A stretch of 64,000 bases of DNA from Hyphomonas pacifica (GTDB taxonomy: Bacteria; Pseudomonadota; Alphaproteobacteria; Caulobacterales; Hyphomonadaceae). Made by a program: the position numbers and the translations under genes. The notes under the pieces are model-generated. The model was not told the DNA's origin, ran no database searches, and worked only from the letters and a program-made list of their open reading frames with translations. Positions 34,214 to 44,605 of the stretch are shown one piece after another. The DNA is taken from positions 1 through 64,000 of the forward strand of contig NZ_AWFA01000004.1 of assembly GCF_000682675.1 (NCBI RefSeq). Direction: 5' to 3'. Within the stretch, counting starts at the first letter, position 1, and each line of letters begins with the position of its first letter.

Positions 34214-34637
34214 AGCCGACACCGACCAGAAAGCTGAGCGGGGAATATATCCGCCGATTGAGCTTCAGGAAGGGCAATTCCGGCAGGGCCCGCTCAAAGG
34301 CTGGCAAAATACCGATAATGCCGCGCCCCATGAACACCATACCGGCTGCGAACCCACCCAAGGCGAGCAGCCACTTTGCCAGTCGCTCATGCACAGGCAG
34401 GCTCACATACCCGCCCAGTGCCGCTGCCCAGAAGGCCGCAGCAAACAGCCACAAGGCCACGAACACGCATGAGGCCGCAGACGGCATGCGCGTAATGCCC
34501 CGCCGCCCGACGACAGCGCGCGCCAGCGCCTGCTCATTCGCGCAAGGAAAATGGCTGCCCATGGCCCACAACAGGTGCAGCAGGGCAAGACCGGTCAAAA
34601 CCAGGACCAATACAGGTGATACGATCTGTGGCACCAT
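34155..34637 (-). CDS. DUF3995 membrane protein
   Basis: A 160-residue integral membrane protein with four helices (about 5-25, 62-85, 93-112, 138-156) and the family mark LLHLLWAMGSHFPC near the start plus [12 protein letters not shown] near the end. DUF3995 has no assigned function. It runs against the hydrolase gene with a 59-base convergent overlap and is divergent from the cyclophilin gene. Confidence 0.8.
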   Translation of the reverse strand: MVPQIVSPVLVLVLTGLALLHLLWAMGSHFPCANEQALARAVVGRRGITRMPSAASCVFVALWLFAAAFWAAALGGYVSLPVHERLAKWLLALGGFAAGMVFMGRGIIGILPAFERALPELPFLKLNRRIYSPLSFLVGVGFILLVLVLPNWGWRLGFAG

Positions 34638-34747
34638 TCGCTATTCCTCACAGGCCCGGCAGATTGCACAAAATGCGCAGCACACTTGCCGTGCGCACAA
34701 TCATTCAATAGCCAGACACAAGATTAACACAAGCAACAGGATTTCTC

Positions 34748-35212
34748 ATGGCCGACCCTGAAAACACACTTCTCCTCGAAACCTCCAAGGGTTCCGTCAC
34801 CATCGAGCTCCGCCCGGACCTTGCCCCCGGCCATGTCGAGCGCATCAAGGAACTGGCCCGCGAAGGCTTTTATGACGGCATCATCTTCCACCGCGTTATT
34901 GACGGATTCATGGCGCAAGTCGGTTGCCCGAAAGGCACTGGCACGGGCGGCTCAGACAAGCCGGACCTGAAAGCCGAGTTCAATAATGAGCCACATGTGC
35001 GCGGCACCTGCTCCATGGCGCGCACCTCTGCGCCGCATTCTGCCAACAGCCAGTTCTTCATCTGCTTTGATGATGCCCGCTTCCTGGACAAGCAATACAC
35101 AGTCTGGGGCCAGGTAACGGACGGCATGGACGTGATCGACCAGTTGGCCAAGGGCGAGCCGCCACGCAACCCTGACCGCATTGTCAGCATGAAAGTGGCT
35201 GCGGACGCCTGA
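34748..35212 (+). CDS. ppi: Cyclophilin-type peptidyl-prolyl isomerase
   Basis: A 154-residue single-domain cyclophilin: GSVTIELRPDLAPGHVERIKEL, FYDGIIFHRVIDGFMAQVG (catalytic Arg in FHR), GTCSMART, NSQFFICF and QYTVWGQV. No signal peptide, so cytoplasmic. It speeds proline isomerisation in folding. chvG follows 24 bases later on the same strand and is probably co-transcribed. Confidence 0.93.
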   Translation: MADPENTLLLETSKGSVTIELRPDLAPGHVERIKELAREGFYDGIIFHRVIDGFMAQVGCPKGTGTGGSDKPDLKAEFNNEPHVRGTCSMARTSAPHSANSQFFICFDDARFLDKQYTVWGQVTDGMDVIDQLAKGEPPRNPDRIVSMKVAADA

Positions 35213-35236
35213 TCCCAGCCCCACGGACACGAAGAG

Positions 35237-36841
35237 ATGGCGCGCGGCAAAATCAAACGCAGGGCATTGGCCCGGCACGGGTCCAAATATTTTGGATCAC
35301 GTATCGCTCGTCTGATCTTCGCGTCCAATCTGGCGGGGCTGGCCATCCTCATCATCGGCGCCATGGTGCTGAACGAGATGCGGGCCGGCTTCGTCGTCTC
35401 CAAGAAACAGGATCTGGTCGCCCAAGCGCAGATCTTTACCAGCCTGCTGGGCGATGATGCCACGACGCCTGCCCCGTCTCTGGACGTTGAGGCCGCGCGG
35501 CAGACCATCGTCCGTCTGAACCTGCCGGAGCGTGTCCGCGCGCGGATCTATACGCCGGATGGCGAACTGATCGGTGACAGTTTCTATCTGTCCGAACGCG
35601 TGGATGTCGACGCGCTTCGCCCGCTGCAGGAGCCGAGCAGCTTCGCCAAGATGGGCGCGGAACTGTCTGAATGGGCGGGCAAGACCTTTGGCCCGATCAT
35701 GCCGCGCCGCAGCTCCGAAGCGCTGCGCGCACAGAGCTTCGAGCAGGAATTCGAAATAGCGGTCAAGGGCAAGGAGGCCGCCAGCCAGCGCTTCTCTGAC
35801 CGGGGCCAGCGGGTGATTTCCGTCTCCATGCCCATTCAGCGCGTGTCAGCCGTTGTTGGCGTGCTGACCCTTGAATCAAATGACATTGACGAGATCATCC
35901 GCGCCGAGCGCGCCGCGCTGGTCCCATTCATCGGTGTCGCGGTGCTGGTGGCGTTTATTACGTCCTTCCTCCTGACACTGGGCATTGCGCGGCCTTTGCG
36001 GCGGCTGTCGCTGGCGGCAGACCGCATCCGCGCAGGCTCATCTGATGGGATCGATATCCCCTCTCTCACTACGCGCAAGGACGAGATCGGCAACCTCGCT
36101 GCTTCCATGCAGAGCATGACCGAGGCGCTGCTTGAGCGTATCGAGGCCAATGAGCAATTTGCCGCCGATGTGGCGCATGAGTTGAAAAACCCGCTGACCT
36201 CCATCCGCTCCGCTATCGAGACGCTGGAAAGCGTGAAAGAGAACCCAGAGCTGACCGAGAAGCTGCGCGGCGTGATTGCGCTGGACGTCAAACGCCTCGA
36301 CCGCCTGATCACGGATATTTCCAACGCTTCACGACTGGAAGCGGAAATGACCCGCGTGCCGAATGAGCAGATGGACATTGCTGGTTTCGTGCAGGATGTC
36401 GTGCGCACCTATGACGCCTTTGCGGATGAGGAAGACGCAGTCACCGTGCAATTCCGCGATGACACGATGGGCGCGCGCCTACTGGTGCGCGGACGCGAAG
36501 GCCCGCTGGGACAGGTCGTCCGCAATCTGATAGATAATGCGCGGTCCTTCTCCCCCGATGGCGGTGTGGTAATGGTGCGCTTGGACCAGTCCAATGACGG
36601 GCCGCAGACCATTGCCCGCATTTGCGTGGAAGACAATGGCCCCGGCATTCCGGAAGACAAGCTGGAAACCATTTTCAGCCGTTTCTATACGGATCGCCCA
36701 AAGGGTACGGCGTTCGGCAACAATTCGGGCCTTGGCCTGTCCATTGTGAAGCAGATCATCGCCACGCACCGCGGCAAAGTATGGGCCGAAAACCGCGCCG
36801 AAGGCGGTGCCCGATTTATCGTGGATTTGCCTGCGATCTGA
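35237..36841 (+). CDS. chvG: ChvG-type sensor histidine kinase
   Basis: A 534-residue kinase with two membrane helices (about 25-47 and 232-252) enclosing a periplasmic sensor domain. A HAMP follows (RPLRRLSLAADRIRAG), then HisKA with H314 in VAHELKNPLTS and the HATPase with NLIDNARSF, DNGPGIP, FYTDRP and GLGLSIVKQI. Layout and motifs match ChvG/ExoS of alphaproteobacteria, the partner of ChvI; ExoR, its periplasmic inhibitor in rhizobia, is not in this window. In many relatives chvI and chvG are adjacent and followed by PTS genes; here three genes separate them and no PTS gene follows. Confidence 0.9.
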   Translation: MARGKIKRRALARHGSKYFGSRIARLIFASNLAGLAILIIGAMVLNEMRAGFVVSKKQDLVAQAQIFTSLLGDDATTPAPSLDVEAARQTIVRLNLPERVRARIYTPDGELIGDSFYLSERVDVDALRPLQEPSSFAKMGAELSEWAGKTFGPIMPRRSSEALRAQSFEQEFEIAVKGKEAASQRFSDRGQRVISVSMPIQRVSAVVGVLTLESNDIDEIIRAERAALVPFIGVAVLVAFITSFLLTLGIARPLRRLSLAADRIRAGSSDGIDIPSLTTRKDEIGNLAASMQSMTEALLERIEANEQFAADVAHELKNPLTSIRSAIETLESVKENPELTEKLRGVIALDVKRLDRLITDISNASRLEAEMTRVPNEQMDIAGFVQDVVRTYDAFADEEDAVTVQFRDDTMGARLLVRGREGPLGQVVRNLIDNARSFSPDGGVVMVRLDQSNDGPQTIARICVEDNGPGIPEDKLETIFSRFYTDRPKGTAFGNNSGLGLSIVKQIIATHRGKVWAENRAEGGARFIVDLPAI

Positions 36842-36858
36842 TATTTACACCCCGCGCT

Positions 36859-36931
36859 TCATCCTTCGACTTCGCTCAGGATGAGCGCTCCACAACGGCC
36901 CCTGGAGCCCACTCATCCTGAGCGAAGTCGA
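36859..36931. repeat. REP-like element, family 2, copy B (inverted pair)
   Basis: The 26-base unit of copy A recurs exactly at 36859-36884. An inverted partner lies at 36913-36931 (TCATCCTGAGCGAAGTCGA, perfect over 19 bases) with 28 bases between. The pair can form a long hairpin between the convergent chvG and acs genes. Confidence 0.8.
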
Positions 36932-37014
36932 GACTGGCTTGGCCCCAGATGCGTAACTTCAGGCCCGTACTGGGCCCCGGATATCTGCGATACAAATTCC
37001 GGAGTGACACCAAG

Positions 37015-37031
37015 AGGGGGAAATTCCCCCT
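37015..37031. terminator. Hairpin after acs
   Basis: AGGGGGAA and TTCCCCCT are perfect 8-bp arms with one base between, directly after the acs stop (TAG 37033-37035, minus strand). No T run follows on the minus strand, so it may stabilise the message end rather than act as a classical terminator. Confidence 0.45.
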
Positions 37032-37032
37032 G

Positions 37033-38985
37033 CTAGCTTTTCTTGTTTTGGCGGTTGTTGATCAGATCGTTGACGACTTCCGGCTCAGCCAGGGTGGAGG
37101 TGTCGCCGAGGTTGGAATATTCGTCCTCGGCGATCTTGCGCAGGATGCGGCGCATGATCTTGCCCGAGCGGGTCTTGGGCAAGCCCGGCGCGATCTGGAT
37201 CAGGTCGGGTGATGCAATCGGGCCAATCTCTGCCCTCACATGCTGGACGAGGTTTTTCAGGAGCGCATCATCCGGCTCAACGCCTGCGACGAGCGTGACA
37301 TAGGCATAGATGCCCTGCCCCTTCACATCGTGCGGATAGCCGACCACGGCGGCCTCAGCGACAGCGTCATGGCTGACCAGTGCGCTTTCGACTTCTGCCG
37401 TGCCCATTCGGTGGCCGGAGACGTTGATCACGTCATCCACGCGGCCTGTAATCCAATAGAAGCCATCCTCATCGCGGCGGCAGCCGTCACCAGTGAAATA
37501 ATTGCCCGGATAGGCCATGAAATAAGTATCGACGAAGCGCTGATGGTCGCCATAGACCGTGCGCATCTGGCCCGGCCAGCTATCAGTGATCAGCAAATTT
37601 CCTTCCGTCGCGCCTTCCAGCGTGTTGCCCTCGGCATCCACCAGCGCCGGCTGAACGCCAAAGAAGGGATGACTGCCCGCGCCGGGCTTCATGTCTGTCG
37701 CGCCCGGCAACGGCACAATCATCGCACCGCCTGTTTCGGTCTGCCACCAAGTGTCAACGATGGGGCAGCGCTCCTCGCCCACGACATGGAAATACCATTC
37801 CCAGGCTTCGGGGTTGATCGGCTCGCCCACCGTGCCCAGCAAGCGCAGCGAGCTGCGGGAGGTTGAGCGCACAGGCTCCTCGCCTTCGCGCATCAGGGCT
37901 CGGATCGCGGTCGGCGCCGTATAGAACAGGCTGACCTTATGATCGTCGCAGACTTTCCAAAACCGGCTGGCATCCGGATAGGTCGGCACGCCTTCAAACA
38001 TCAGGCTGGTCGCGCCATTCGCGAGCGGGCCGTAAACAATATAGGTATGCCCGGTGACCCAGCCCACATCGGCCGTGCACCAGTACACATCGTCTTCCTT
38101 AAGGTCGAAGACATAATCATGCGTCATCGACGCCCAGACCAGATAACCGCCAGTTGTGTGCAGCACGCCTTTCGGTTTGCCGGTGGAGCCGGATGTGTAG
38201 AGTATGAAAAGCGGGTCTTCGGCGTTCATCGGCTCTGGCGGGCAATCGGCTGAAATGCCTTCGGCGGCCTCGTGGAGCCAATGGTCCCGGCCCTCCTGCA
38301 TGGCCACATCACCGCCCGTGCGCTTCACGACCAGGATGTTCTTGACCATGCCACCCGCAATGTCAGCGGCCTTGTCGGCATTCACCTTGAGCGGCACCTT
38401 GCGGCCGCCGCGCACGCCTTCATCGGCGGTAATCAGAAAGCTGGATTCACAATCGGTGATACGGCCGGCCAGCGCTTCCGGGCTGAAGCCGCCGAACACG
38501 ACCGAGTGCACCGCGCCTATGCGGGCACAAGCCAGCATCGCATAGGCCGCTTCCAGGATCATCGGCATGTAGATGGTGACGCGGTCGCCCTTCTTGACGC
38601 CCAGCTTCTTCAGAACATTGGCAAACTTGCAGACGGCCGCGTGCACCTGTCGATAAGTCAGCGTGTGGGTTTCGCCAGGCTCATCGCCTTCCCAGATCAG
38701 GGCGGGCTTGTCTCCACGGGTTTCCAAATGGCGGTCCAGACAATTGGCAGACACGTTGAGCACACCGTCGGAATACCATTTCACGTGAAGGTCTCCGGTC
38801 TCCCAGGAAACATCCTTCACAGTGGTATAGGGTTTGATCCAGTCAATGCGCTTGCCATGCTCGCCCCAAAACGCTTCCGGGTTCTCAATGGATGCAGCAT
38901 ACATCTCGCGATACTTTTCCGGGGTCAGGTTCGCCTGCGCGGCGAATGCTTCCGGTACCGGGTAGATTTTCGCTGTCTCGGTCAT
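37033..38985 (-). CDS. acs: Acetyl-CoA synthetase
   Basis: A 650-residue adenylate-forming enzyme. It has [13 protein letters not shown] near the start, the nucleotide loop [46 protein letters not shown] and [16 protein letters not shown]. The C-terminal catalytic lysine lies in [14 protein letters not shown], the site usually switched off by acetylation. It turns acetate, ATP and CoA into acetyl-CoA. ATG 38985 follows GGAGAGG and gives the normal N-terminus; ATG 39006 is upstream. It follows the DcaP porin gene by 36 bases, probably in one transcript, and the CrbR-like regulator diverges from that porin. Confidence 0.96.
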   Translation of the reverse strand: MTETAKIYPVPEAFAAQANLTPEKYREMYAASIENPEAFWGEHGKRIDWIKPYTTVKDVSWETGDLHVKWYSDGVLNVSANCLDRHLETRGDKPALIWEGDEPGETHTLTYRQVHAAVCKFANVLKKLGVKKGDRVTIYMPMILEAAYAMLACARIGAVHSVVFGGFSPEALAGRITDCESSFLITADEGVRGGRKVPLKVNADKAADIAGGMVKNILVVKRTGGDVAMQEGRDHWLHEAAEGISADCPPEPMNAEDPLFILYTSGSTGKPKGVLHTTGGYLVWASMTHDYVFDLKEDDVYWCTADVGWVTGHTYIVYGPLANGATSLMFEGVPTYPDASRFWKVCDDHKVSLFYTAPTAIRALMREGEEPVRSTSRSSLRLLGTVGEPINPEAWEWYFHVVGEERCPIVDTWWQTETGGAMIVPLPGATDMKPGAGSHPFFGVQPALVDAEGNTLEGATEGNLLITDSWPGQMRTVYGDHQRFVDTYFMAYPGNYFTGDGCRRDEDGFYWITGRVDDVINVSGHRMGTAEVESALVSHDAVAEAAVVGYPHDVKGQGIYAYVTLVAGVEPDDALLKNLVQHVRAEIGPIASPDLIQIAPGLPKTRSGKIMRRILRKIAEDEYSNLGDTSTLAEPEVVNDLINNRQNKKS

Positions 38986-39021
38986 AACTGCCTCTCCGTC
39001 TGCCATGTTTCCATCCTCTTA

Positions 39022-40314
39022 TCAGAATGCATACTTTGTTGAGAAGGTGAACCGTGTGATCGATCCATCTGCACCGCTTTCCTCTTCGCGCAGGCCGTAC
39101 ATCAGCTCTGTGCCCAGGGTGACGTTCGGGGCGACATCCCACAGGATTGCGCCAAAGACAGACTGCACAGAGGAGGTAACGGTCGCGGGCAAGTAAGACG
39201 GATTGTCGATGAACAGGCCGGAATACCCGCCGCTGAAACGCGCCGTCTTGCCAAACGGGTGGCGCCAGGCGATCAGCCCGCCATAGCTGGGGATGGCTTC
39301 CAGATCGCCATTCGGGTCCAGCGCAGTCGAGCGGCTGGCGGCCAAGCCGACATAGCGGCCAATGCCTTCCCCGCCGACCAGATTAAACCGGATGTCATCC
39401 TTCTCGCCGACCATCATCTTGCCGGACACGCTGAGGCTATAGCCAAAGACTTCCTCCTCGCTGGTGCCGAAATCGGCGCGCAGCTGACGGGCAATACCGG
39501 CGAAGGAAATATTACCGAAATCGCCGCTCAGATTGTAGCGGGCGACGACATCCGGGATCAGGTTTTCATCGCGCGCCCCGGCATTCAGCGTGGTCGTGTT
39601 GGGGTTCTCCACCGCGAACATCCAGTTTCCGCTTGTGTAGCGGATCTGGGGCTGGCGCACGAAGATCATGCCGTCAGGCAGGATCAGGAAGCTCGCGCTT
39701 TCCGGAATGGCGGAAGTGTTCTGGAAGGTGGACCATTCCTGGCCGACCAACCAGTTGCCATATGTCATGAAGGCCCGGCGCAGGCGCGGGGAATAGGAAT
39801 TGGAGACCAGTTCATTGCCCTGCCCTGAGCCGAGGAAATCCATCTCAATATGCGCGCTGAGCGTCTTGTCGCCCACGGGGCGGCTGGCGGCCAGGAAGAA
39901 ACGGGACGGCTCGGCGGTAAAGTCCGTAAACGTTGTTTCACTTCCACCAATAGGGGTTGAGCCCGGAATGTAGAAATCCCGCGCGATGGAGCTACCCGTG
40001 ATTGCACCATCGCTGAGGGAGGTCACGTGTACATCCGCGTCGATGAAGCCGCCGAATTTCAACGTTGTGTCGCCGACGAGGAAACCGTCCACCTTGGGGC
40101 TGGGAGCCTCAACCTGTTCAGCATTGGCTGTACGTTCAATGCGGACGACATCATCCTTACGGGCACGCTCTTCTGCCAATTCGGTTTTCAGCTCGGAGAC
40201 CATGGCCTCCAGTGCAGCTATGCGGTCCTCCAGAGAGGCCTCTTCCGCCTGCGCGCCGAAGGCCAATCCGGCAGCAATTGAAGATAGCAGAATACCCTTG
40301 AAAGTATGTGACAT
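39022..40314 (-). CDS. DcaP-family outer-membrane porin
   Basis: A 430-residue protein with a signal peptide (MSHTFKGILLSSIAAGLAFGAQA). A coiled-coil segment follows (residues about 25-60, LEDRIAALEAMVSELKTELA), then a beta-barrel opening with LKFGGFIDADVHV and ending in Phe (TFSTKYAF). The coil plus barrel layout marks DcaP-like trimeric porins, which admit small organic acids. GGGAGGA before ATG 40314 fixes the start. It lies immediately upstream of acs in the same direction, so uptake of acetate or other carboxylates is a sensible role. Confidence 0.85.
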   Translation of the reverse strand: MSHTFKGILLSSIAAGLAFGAQAEEASLEDRIAALEAMVSELKTELAEERARKDDVVRIERTANAEQVEAPSPKVDGFLVGDTTLKFGGFIDADVHVTSLSDGAITGSSIARDFYIPGSTPIGGSETTFTDFTAEPSRFFLAASRPVGDKTLSAHIEMDFLGSGQGNELVSNSYSPRLRRAFMTYGNWLVGQEWSTFQNTSAIPESASFLILPDGMIFVRQPQIRYTSGNWMFAVENPNTTTLNAGARDENLIPDVVARYNLSGDFGNISFAGIARQLRADFGTSEEEVFGYSLSVSGKMMVGEKDDIRFNLVGGEGIGRYVGLAASRSTALDPNGDLEAIPSYGGLIAWRHPFGKTARFSGGYSGLFIDNPSYLPATVTSSVQSVFGAILWDVAPNVTLGTELMYGLREEESGADGSITRFTFSTKYAF

Positions 40315-40499
40315 GAGTTCCTCCCTTACTTTATTTTTATGAGCGGAGTATCCGGGCGAAGGCCCCTGTGCGCCATTAGCCATTGGTGCTAAGACAAAAG
40401 TCTAAGGGCGCAGAACGGCAATTCGTGCTTGGATTGCCGGAATGCGATCATTCATCGTAGAGACTGCTTAAGCAGCAAGAATAACAGGGGGAAGACACC

Positions 40500-41135
40500 G
40501 TGGCAGAGGCACCGCGCGTCCTGATCGTGGACGATCACCCATTGTTTCGCGACGCGCTGGAGACAGCGCTGGAATGCGCCTATCCTGCAGGCGCAGAAGC
40601 AGCGCACGCAAGTAGTCTGTCCGGGGCGCTCGACAGTCTGAAGACCCGATTGGTGGATCTTATCCTGCTGGACCTGAATCTTGGCGATACGGTGGATTTT
40701 GAAGGCCTGACCAGTTTGCTGGCGGCCTCACCGGACTGCCCCATTGTCGTTGTCTCGGCCACGGAAACACCGCAGGCCTTTGAGCGCGCCAGGGCACTGG
40801 GCGCGGCAGGCTATCTGCCGAAGAGCATGTCTCTGGATGATCTCTCCGCCGCGCTGGCGACCACCCTGGATGGCGGCAACTGGTTTCCCGAAAACATGGA
40901 AGAAAACCTTCCCCCGAACCAGGCGGCAGAGCGCATTGCCAGTCTGACACCTGCCCAGAGACGTGTGCTGGCAGGCCTGTCAGCCGGGCTTCTCAACAAG
41001 CAGATTGCCTATGAGATGGATATCTCGGTCGCCACCGTGAAAGCGCACATGACGGCCATCTTCCGCAAGCTGGGCGCGAACAATCGCACACAGGCCCTGC
41101 TGATTTATCAGGAAGCGACTTCGCTCAGTGACTAG
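40500..41135 (+). CDS. CrbR-like LuxR-family response regulator
   Basis: A 211-residue regulator. The receiver has VLIVDDHPLFRDAL and D58 in LILLDLNLGD, and a LuxR-type helix-turn-helix follows (LTPAQRRVLAGLSAGLLNKQ, then SVATVKAHMTAIFRKLGANNR). The start is GTG 40500 after AGGGGGAAG. It converges with the SLC5-kinase gene with a 4-base overlap and diverges from the porin-acs pair. This pairing is as in the CrbS/CrbR system of Vibrio and Pseudomonas, which switches on acs. Acetate control is inferred from these neighbours. Confidence 0.85.
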   Translation: MAEAPRVLIVDDHPLFRDALETALECAYPAGAEAAHASSLSGALDSLKTRLVDLILLDLNLGDTVDFEGLTSLLAASPDCPIVVVSATETPQAFERARALGAAGYLPKSMSLDDLSAALATTLDGGNWFPENMEENLPPNQAAERIASLTPAQRRVLAGLSAGLLNKQIAYEMDISVATVKAHMTAIFRKLGANNRTQALLIYQEATSLSD

Positions 41136-44100
41136 TCAGCCGCCTGATGAAGGTGTGATACCTGACAGGTCTTCAGGAACTGGCGGATGTCTGCCGGATC
41201 GCTTGGCTTGTGCAGCACGGCGATCCCTGCACCCTTTGCCGCGGCCAGTTCCGGTGCATTGGTAGATGCCGTCAGCAAGAGTACATTTGCCGGGCTGCGC
41301 AGCCGCGCCCTGTGGCGCTGGATAAGGTCCAGTCCATTGCTCTCATCACTGAGATCAAGGTCTGCGATCAAAGCGTCAAAGCATGTATCCTTCATATGCA
41401 GCGCGGCCTCGACCTCCGTTCGCACACAGACGGCCTGACAGCCCCAGCTTTCCAGCAGGCGCTGCATGCTGTCCACAATCGCAGGCTCGTCATCCACGAA
41501 CAGCACACTCATACCATCCAGATCTTCCTCATCCTGCCTGACCGGCAAGGCGGGTTTTGCACGCCGCATGCCCGGCATGTCTGCCAACGGAACCGTGACG
41601 GAGAACACGCTACCCCTGCCCGGCACGGAGCGCACATAAATCGGCGCATCCATGAGGCTGGCCAGACGGCGCACAACGGAGAGGCCAAGGCCCGCCCCAC
41701 GAATGCCGGCATTGTCAGCATCCTCATAACGGCGGAACTCTTCGAAAATCAGCTCCATCCGGTCGGCCGGAATACCGGGGCCGGTGTCGTAGACCTCAAT
41801 CCGCACATACTTTCCGCGCCGCCGCGCACCGACCAGCACGCCGCCAGAACTCGTATAGCGCCGGGCATTTGAGATAAAATTGCGCAGAATGCTCTTCAGA
41901 TAGTCAGGGTCTGCGAACACGGCGAGCCGGGTGGGCGCGACGCGGATTTCGAGACCCGCCTTCTCCGCCATGGGTGAGGCTTCATCTGCCAGATCTTCCA
42001 GTAGTGGCCCGAGCGGCAATTTTACCGGCACGGCCTTGACCTGACTGTGATCCAGGCGGGAGATGTCCAACAGCCCTTTCAGCAATTCATCTGCAGACTG
42101 AATGGCCTTGTCTGCCCGCGCTGCCAGATCGGCATGTGCGCCGCTTGACATCATGGAGCCCAGATAGAGACGCGCCGCGTTGAGGGGTTGCAAGAGGTCA
42201 TGGCTCGCCGCCGCCAGAAAGCGCGTCTTTGAGGCGTTCGCCCCTTCCGCCTCCTGCCGGGCAAGGTTCAAATCTTCGGTCAGCTGTTCCAGTTCGCGTG
42301 TGCGTTCCTTGACGCGGCTTTCCAGCATTTCGTTTGCTTCGACCAAAGCCTGCTCGCGCTGCTTGTCATCCGTAATATCGGAGAATGTGGTGACATAACC
42401 GCCACCTGGCATGGGATTGCCGCTGATTCGCAGATAGCGCCCATCCGGATTGCAGCGCTCATAGCTGTGCGCGCTGCCAGAGCGCATATGCTCCACCCGG
42501 CGGCGGGCCTCCTCGACCGGGTCTCCATCAATCCAGCCTGTGCGGATATTATGCTCGATCAGCTCTGCCACCGGAACGCCTACTGAAATCTTCTCCGGAG
42601 GATAATCGAACAATTCCACATAGGCGGTATTCCACGCAACGAGGCGTTGGTCGGAATCCACCACGCTGATACCCTGCTGGATATTCTCCAGCATGGATTG
42701 CAGCATGTGCCGTTCGAACCGGGCGGCTTGCGTCTTCTGGTCCAGCATGGACAGGACATCCGGCAAGGCTACGTCGCTGCCGCCAATCGCGGAGGACAGC
42801 ACCACGCGCGCAGAGGAGGCGCCGAGTGCGCTGGCAAGCAGTTTTTCCGTACGCTGCACAAGCCTCCAGTCCGCCGGGACATCGCCGCTGGACGGGATAC
42901 CTGTTTCCTCTTCCAGCTTTCGGAAGGCGTGATCCACCGCTTCCGGCGTCAGAAAGCGTGAAGCCAGTGTCTTCAACCCATTAGGCGAAACCTGCGTGGC
43001 ATGTGCCTGCATCGCCCCTTCCGCAATCGCCGCAATCTCGTCCCCGCCAACAAAGGCTGCCGCCTGCACACGGTCGCGCAATCTCTCGCGCGAGCGCAAG
43101 GAGATGATGATGAAAAGCGCAAGATTGACGCCGAGACTGACCACAACGCCGTGGGTCAAGCTGTCTTCGATGCGCATGCCGAACATCGCGTAGGGATGAA
43201 GGAAGCTCGGCACATATGCCGCAATCGCATCCGGCTCCAGAATGGCTGGCAGGAAAAGTGTGTAGGCCCACAGCGTCATGCCGACGATCAAGCCGGCGAG
43301 CACGCCGGAGCGCCGTCCGCCGCGCCATGTCACTGCGCCGATCAGACCGGGCGCGAACTGCGCTGCCGCAGCAAAGGACAAAAGCCCAATCTGCGCAAGC
43401 GCCTCACCTGTGCCAGCCTCCCGATAATAGGCATAGGCGAGCAACAACAGCACAACGATGACAATACGCCGTGCCGTGACAATGCGGGAGCCAGCATCGC
43501 CACTCAGACTGGCGAAGCGGCCTGACTGCATGATCGCCGGAACAACCAGATCATTTGTAACCATGGTAGACAGCGCGACCGTGGAAATGATCACCATGCC
43601 GGTGGCCGCCGAAAAGCCGCCCAGAAATACGATCGTCGCGAGCAGGCCGCGCCCCTGCTCCAGCGGCAGATCAAGCACAAACAGGTCCGGCTGCGCACCC
43701 GGCCCTAACACGGAGAGACCTGCCAGCGTGATCGGCACGACCACAAGACAGGTAAGGAAAATATATAGTGGGAAAACCCAGCGGGCCATTTTCAGATCAT
43801 TCATGCTCTGACGCTCGATCATGGCAACATGGAATTGACGGGGCAGACAGATGATCGCGGCCATGGACAGCAGGGTCATCGTCACGAAGCGCTCGGAAAA
43901 GCTGAAGGTCTTGAAAGGCTGCATGGCGGCGCTGCCCTCCGTAATGCCGCCTTTCATCAGCAGCATGACAGACAGGATCGCCACCGCGACCAGCGCTGTA
44001 AGCTTCAATATGGCCTCCAGCGCCAGCACACGCATCAGACCGGAATTGTGCCGCGTCGCGTCTGACTGTCGCGTGCCAAAGAGGATGGCAAAGATGGCGA

Positions 44101-44605
44101 GCGCGACAGCGGTAAGCAGTACAGTCTCGCTGGCGGGGGTGTTGGTGTCGCCACTTGCCCCATAGGCCAGCGCCTGAAAGCTCATACCGACGGATTTCAG
44201 CTGCAGCGCAATGTAAGGCAGACTGCCCGCGACGGCGGCAAGGGTCGCAGCGGCGGCGATCGCGCGGCTCTTGCCATACCGGGCCGATAGAAAATCTGAC
44301 AGCGAGGAGATACCCTCGCGCTGTGTGACATCGCCGATCCGCTGGATGATGCCGGAAAAGGCCAGGAACATCAGCGTCGGGCCAAGATAGATCGCCAGAT
44401 AGTCCCAGCCGCTCGCCGCCGCCGTGCCGACCGCGCCGAAATAGGTCCAGGAGGTGCAATACACTGCCAGCGCCAGAGAATAGACGAGTGGATGCTGGGT
44501 AAAGCCCGGCCGCATGGCCAGCCTGTCCCCACGCCACGCGATCAGGAACAGGCCAAGCATATACAGCGTCGTTGCGCCAAGGATCAGCCAGACGGGCATC
44601 TGCAC
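41132..44605 (-). CDS. CrbS-like SLC5 transporter-sensor hybrid histidine kinase
   Basis: A 1157-residue protein. An N-terminal sodium:solute symporter domain (1 to about 500, about 13 helices) starts LILGATTLYMLGLFLIAW. A PAS domain follows (about 645-760, VVDSDQRLVAWNTAYVELFD), then a coiled coil, HisKA with H802 in ASHDLLQPLNAARL, HATPase (NFISNARRYTSSGG, DTGPGIP, GAGLGLSVVRRL) and a C-terminal receiver (VLFVDDEPAIVDSM, LIADLDLSD). This is the CrbS layout, in which the transporter domain senses or moves the solute. Likely signal is acetate or a similar carboxylate. It follows the symporter gene cluster on the same strand. Confidence 0.92.
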   Translation of the reverse strand: MQMPVWLILGATTLYMLGLFLIAWRGDRLAMRPGFTQHPLVYSLALAVYCTSWTYFGAVGTAAASGWDYLAIYLGPTLMFLAFSGIIQRIGDVTQREGISSLSDFLSARYGKSRAIAAAATLAAVAGSLPYIALQLKSVGMSFQALAYGASGDTNTPASETVLLTAVALAIFAILFGTRQSDATRHNSGLMRVLALEAILKLTALVAVAILSVMLLMKGGITEGSAAMQPFKTFSFSERFVTMTLLSMAAIICLPRQFHVAMIERQSMNDLKMARWVFPLYIFLTCLVVVPITLAGLSVLGPGAQPDLFVLDLPLEQGRGLLATIVFLGGFSAATGMVIISTVALSTMVTNDLVVPAIMQSGRFASLSGDAGSRIVTARRIVIVVLLLLAYAYYREAGTGEALAQIGLLSFAAAAQFAPGLIGAVTWRGGRRSGVLAGLIVGMTLWAYTLFLPAILEPDAIAAYVPSFLHPYAMFGMRIEDSLTHGVVVSLGVNLALFIIISLRSRERLRDRVQAAAFVGGDEIAAIAEGAMQAHATQVSPNGLKTLASRFLTPEAVDHAFRKLEEETGIPSSGDVPADWRLVQRTEKLLASALGASSARVVLSSAIGGSDVALPDVLSMLDQKTQAARFERHMLQSMLENIQQGISVVDSDQRLVAWNTAYVELFDYPPEKISVGVPVAELIEHNIRTGWIDGDPVEEARRRVEHMRSGSAHSYERCNPDGRYLRISGNPMPGGGYVTTFSDITDDKQREQALVEANEMLESRVKERTRELEQLTEDLNLARQEAEGANASKTRFLAAASHDLLQPLNAARLYLGSMMSSGAHADLAARADKAIQSADELLKGLLDISRLDHSQVKAVPVKLPLGPLLEDLADEASPMAEKAGLEIRVAPTRLAVFADPDYLKSILRNFISNARRYTSSGGVLVGARRRGKYVRIEVYDTGPGIPADRMELIFEEFRRYEDADNAGIRGAGLGLSVVRRLASLMDAPIYVRSVPGRGSVFSVTVPLADMPGMRRAKPALPVRQDEEDLDGMSVLFVDDEPAIVDSMQRLLESWGCQAVCVRTEVEAALHMKDTCFDALIADLDLSDESNGLDLIQRHRARLRSPANVLLLTASTNAPELAAAKGAGIAVLHKPSDPADIRQFLKTCQVSHLHQAAD

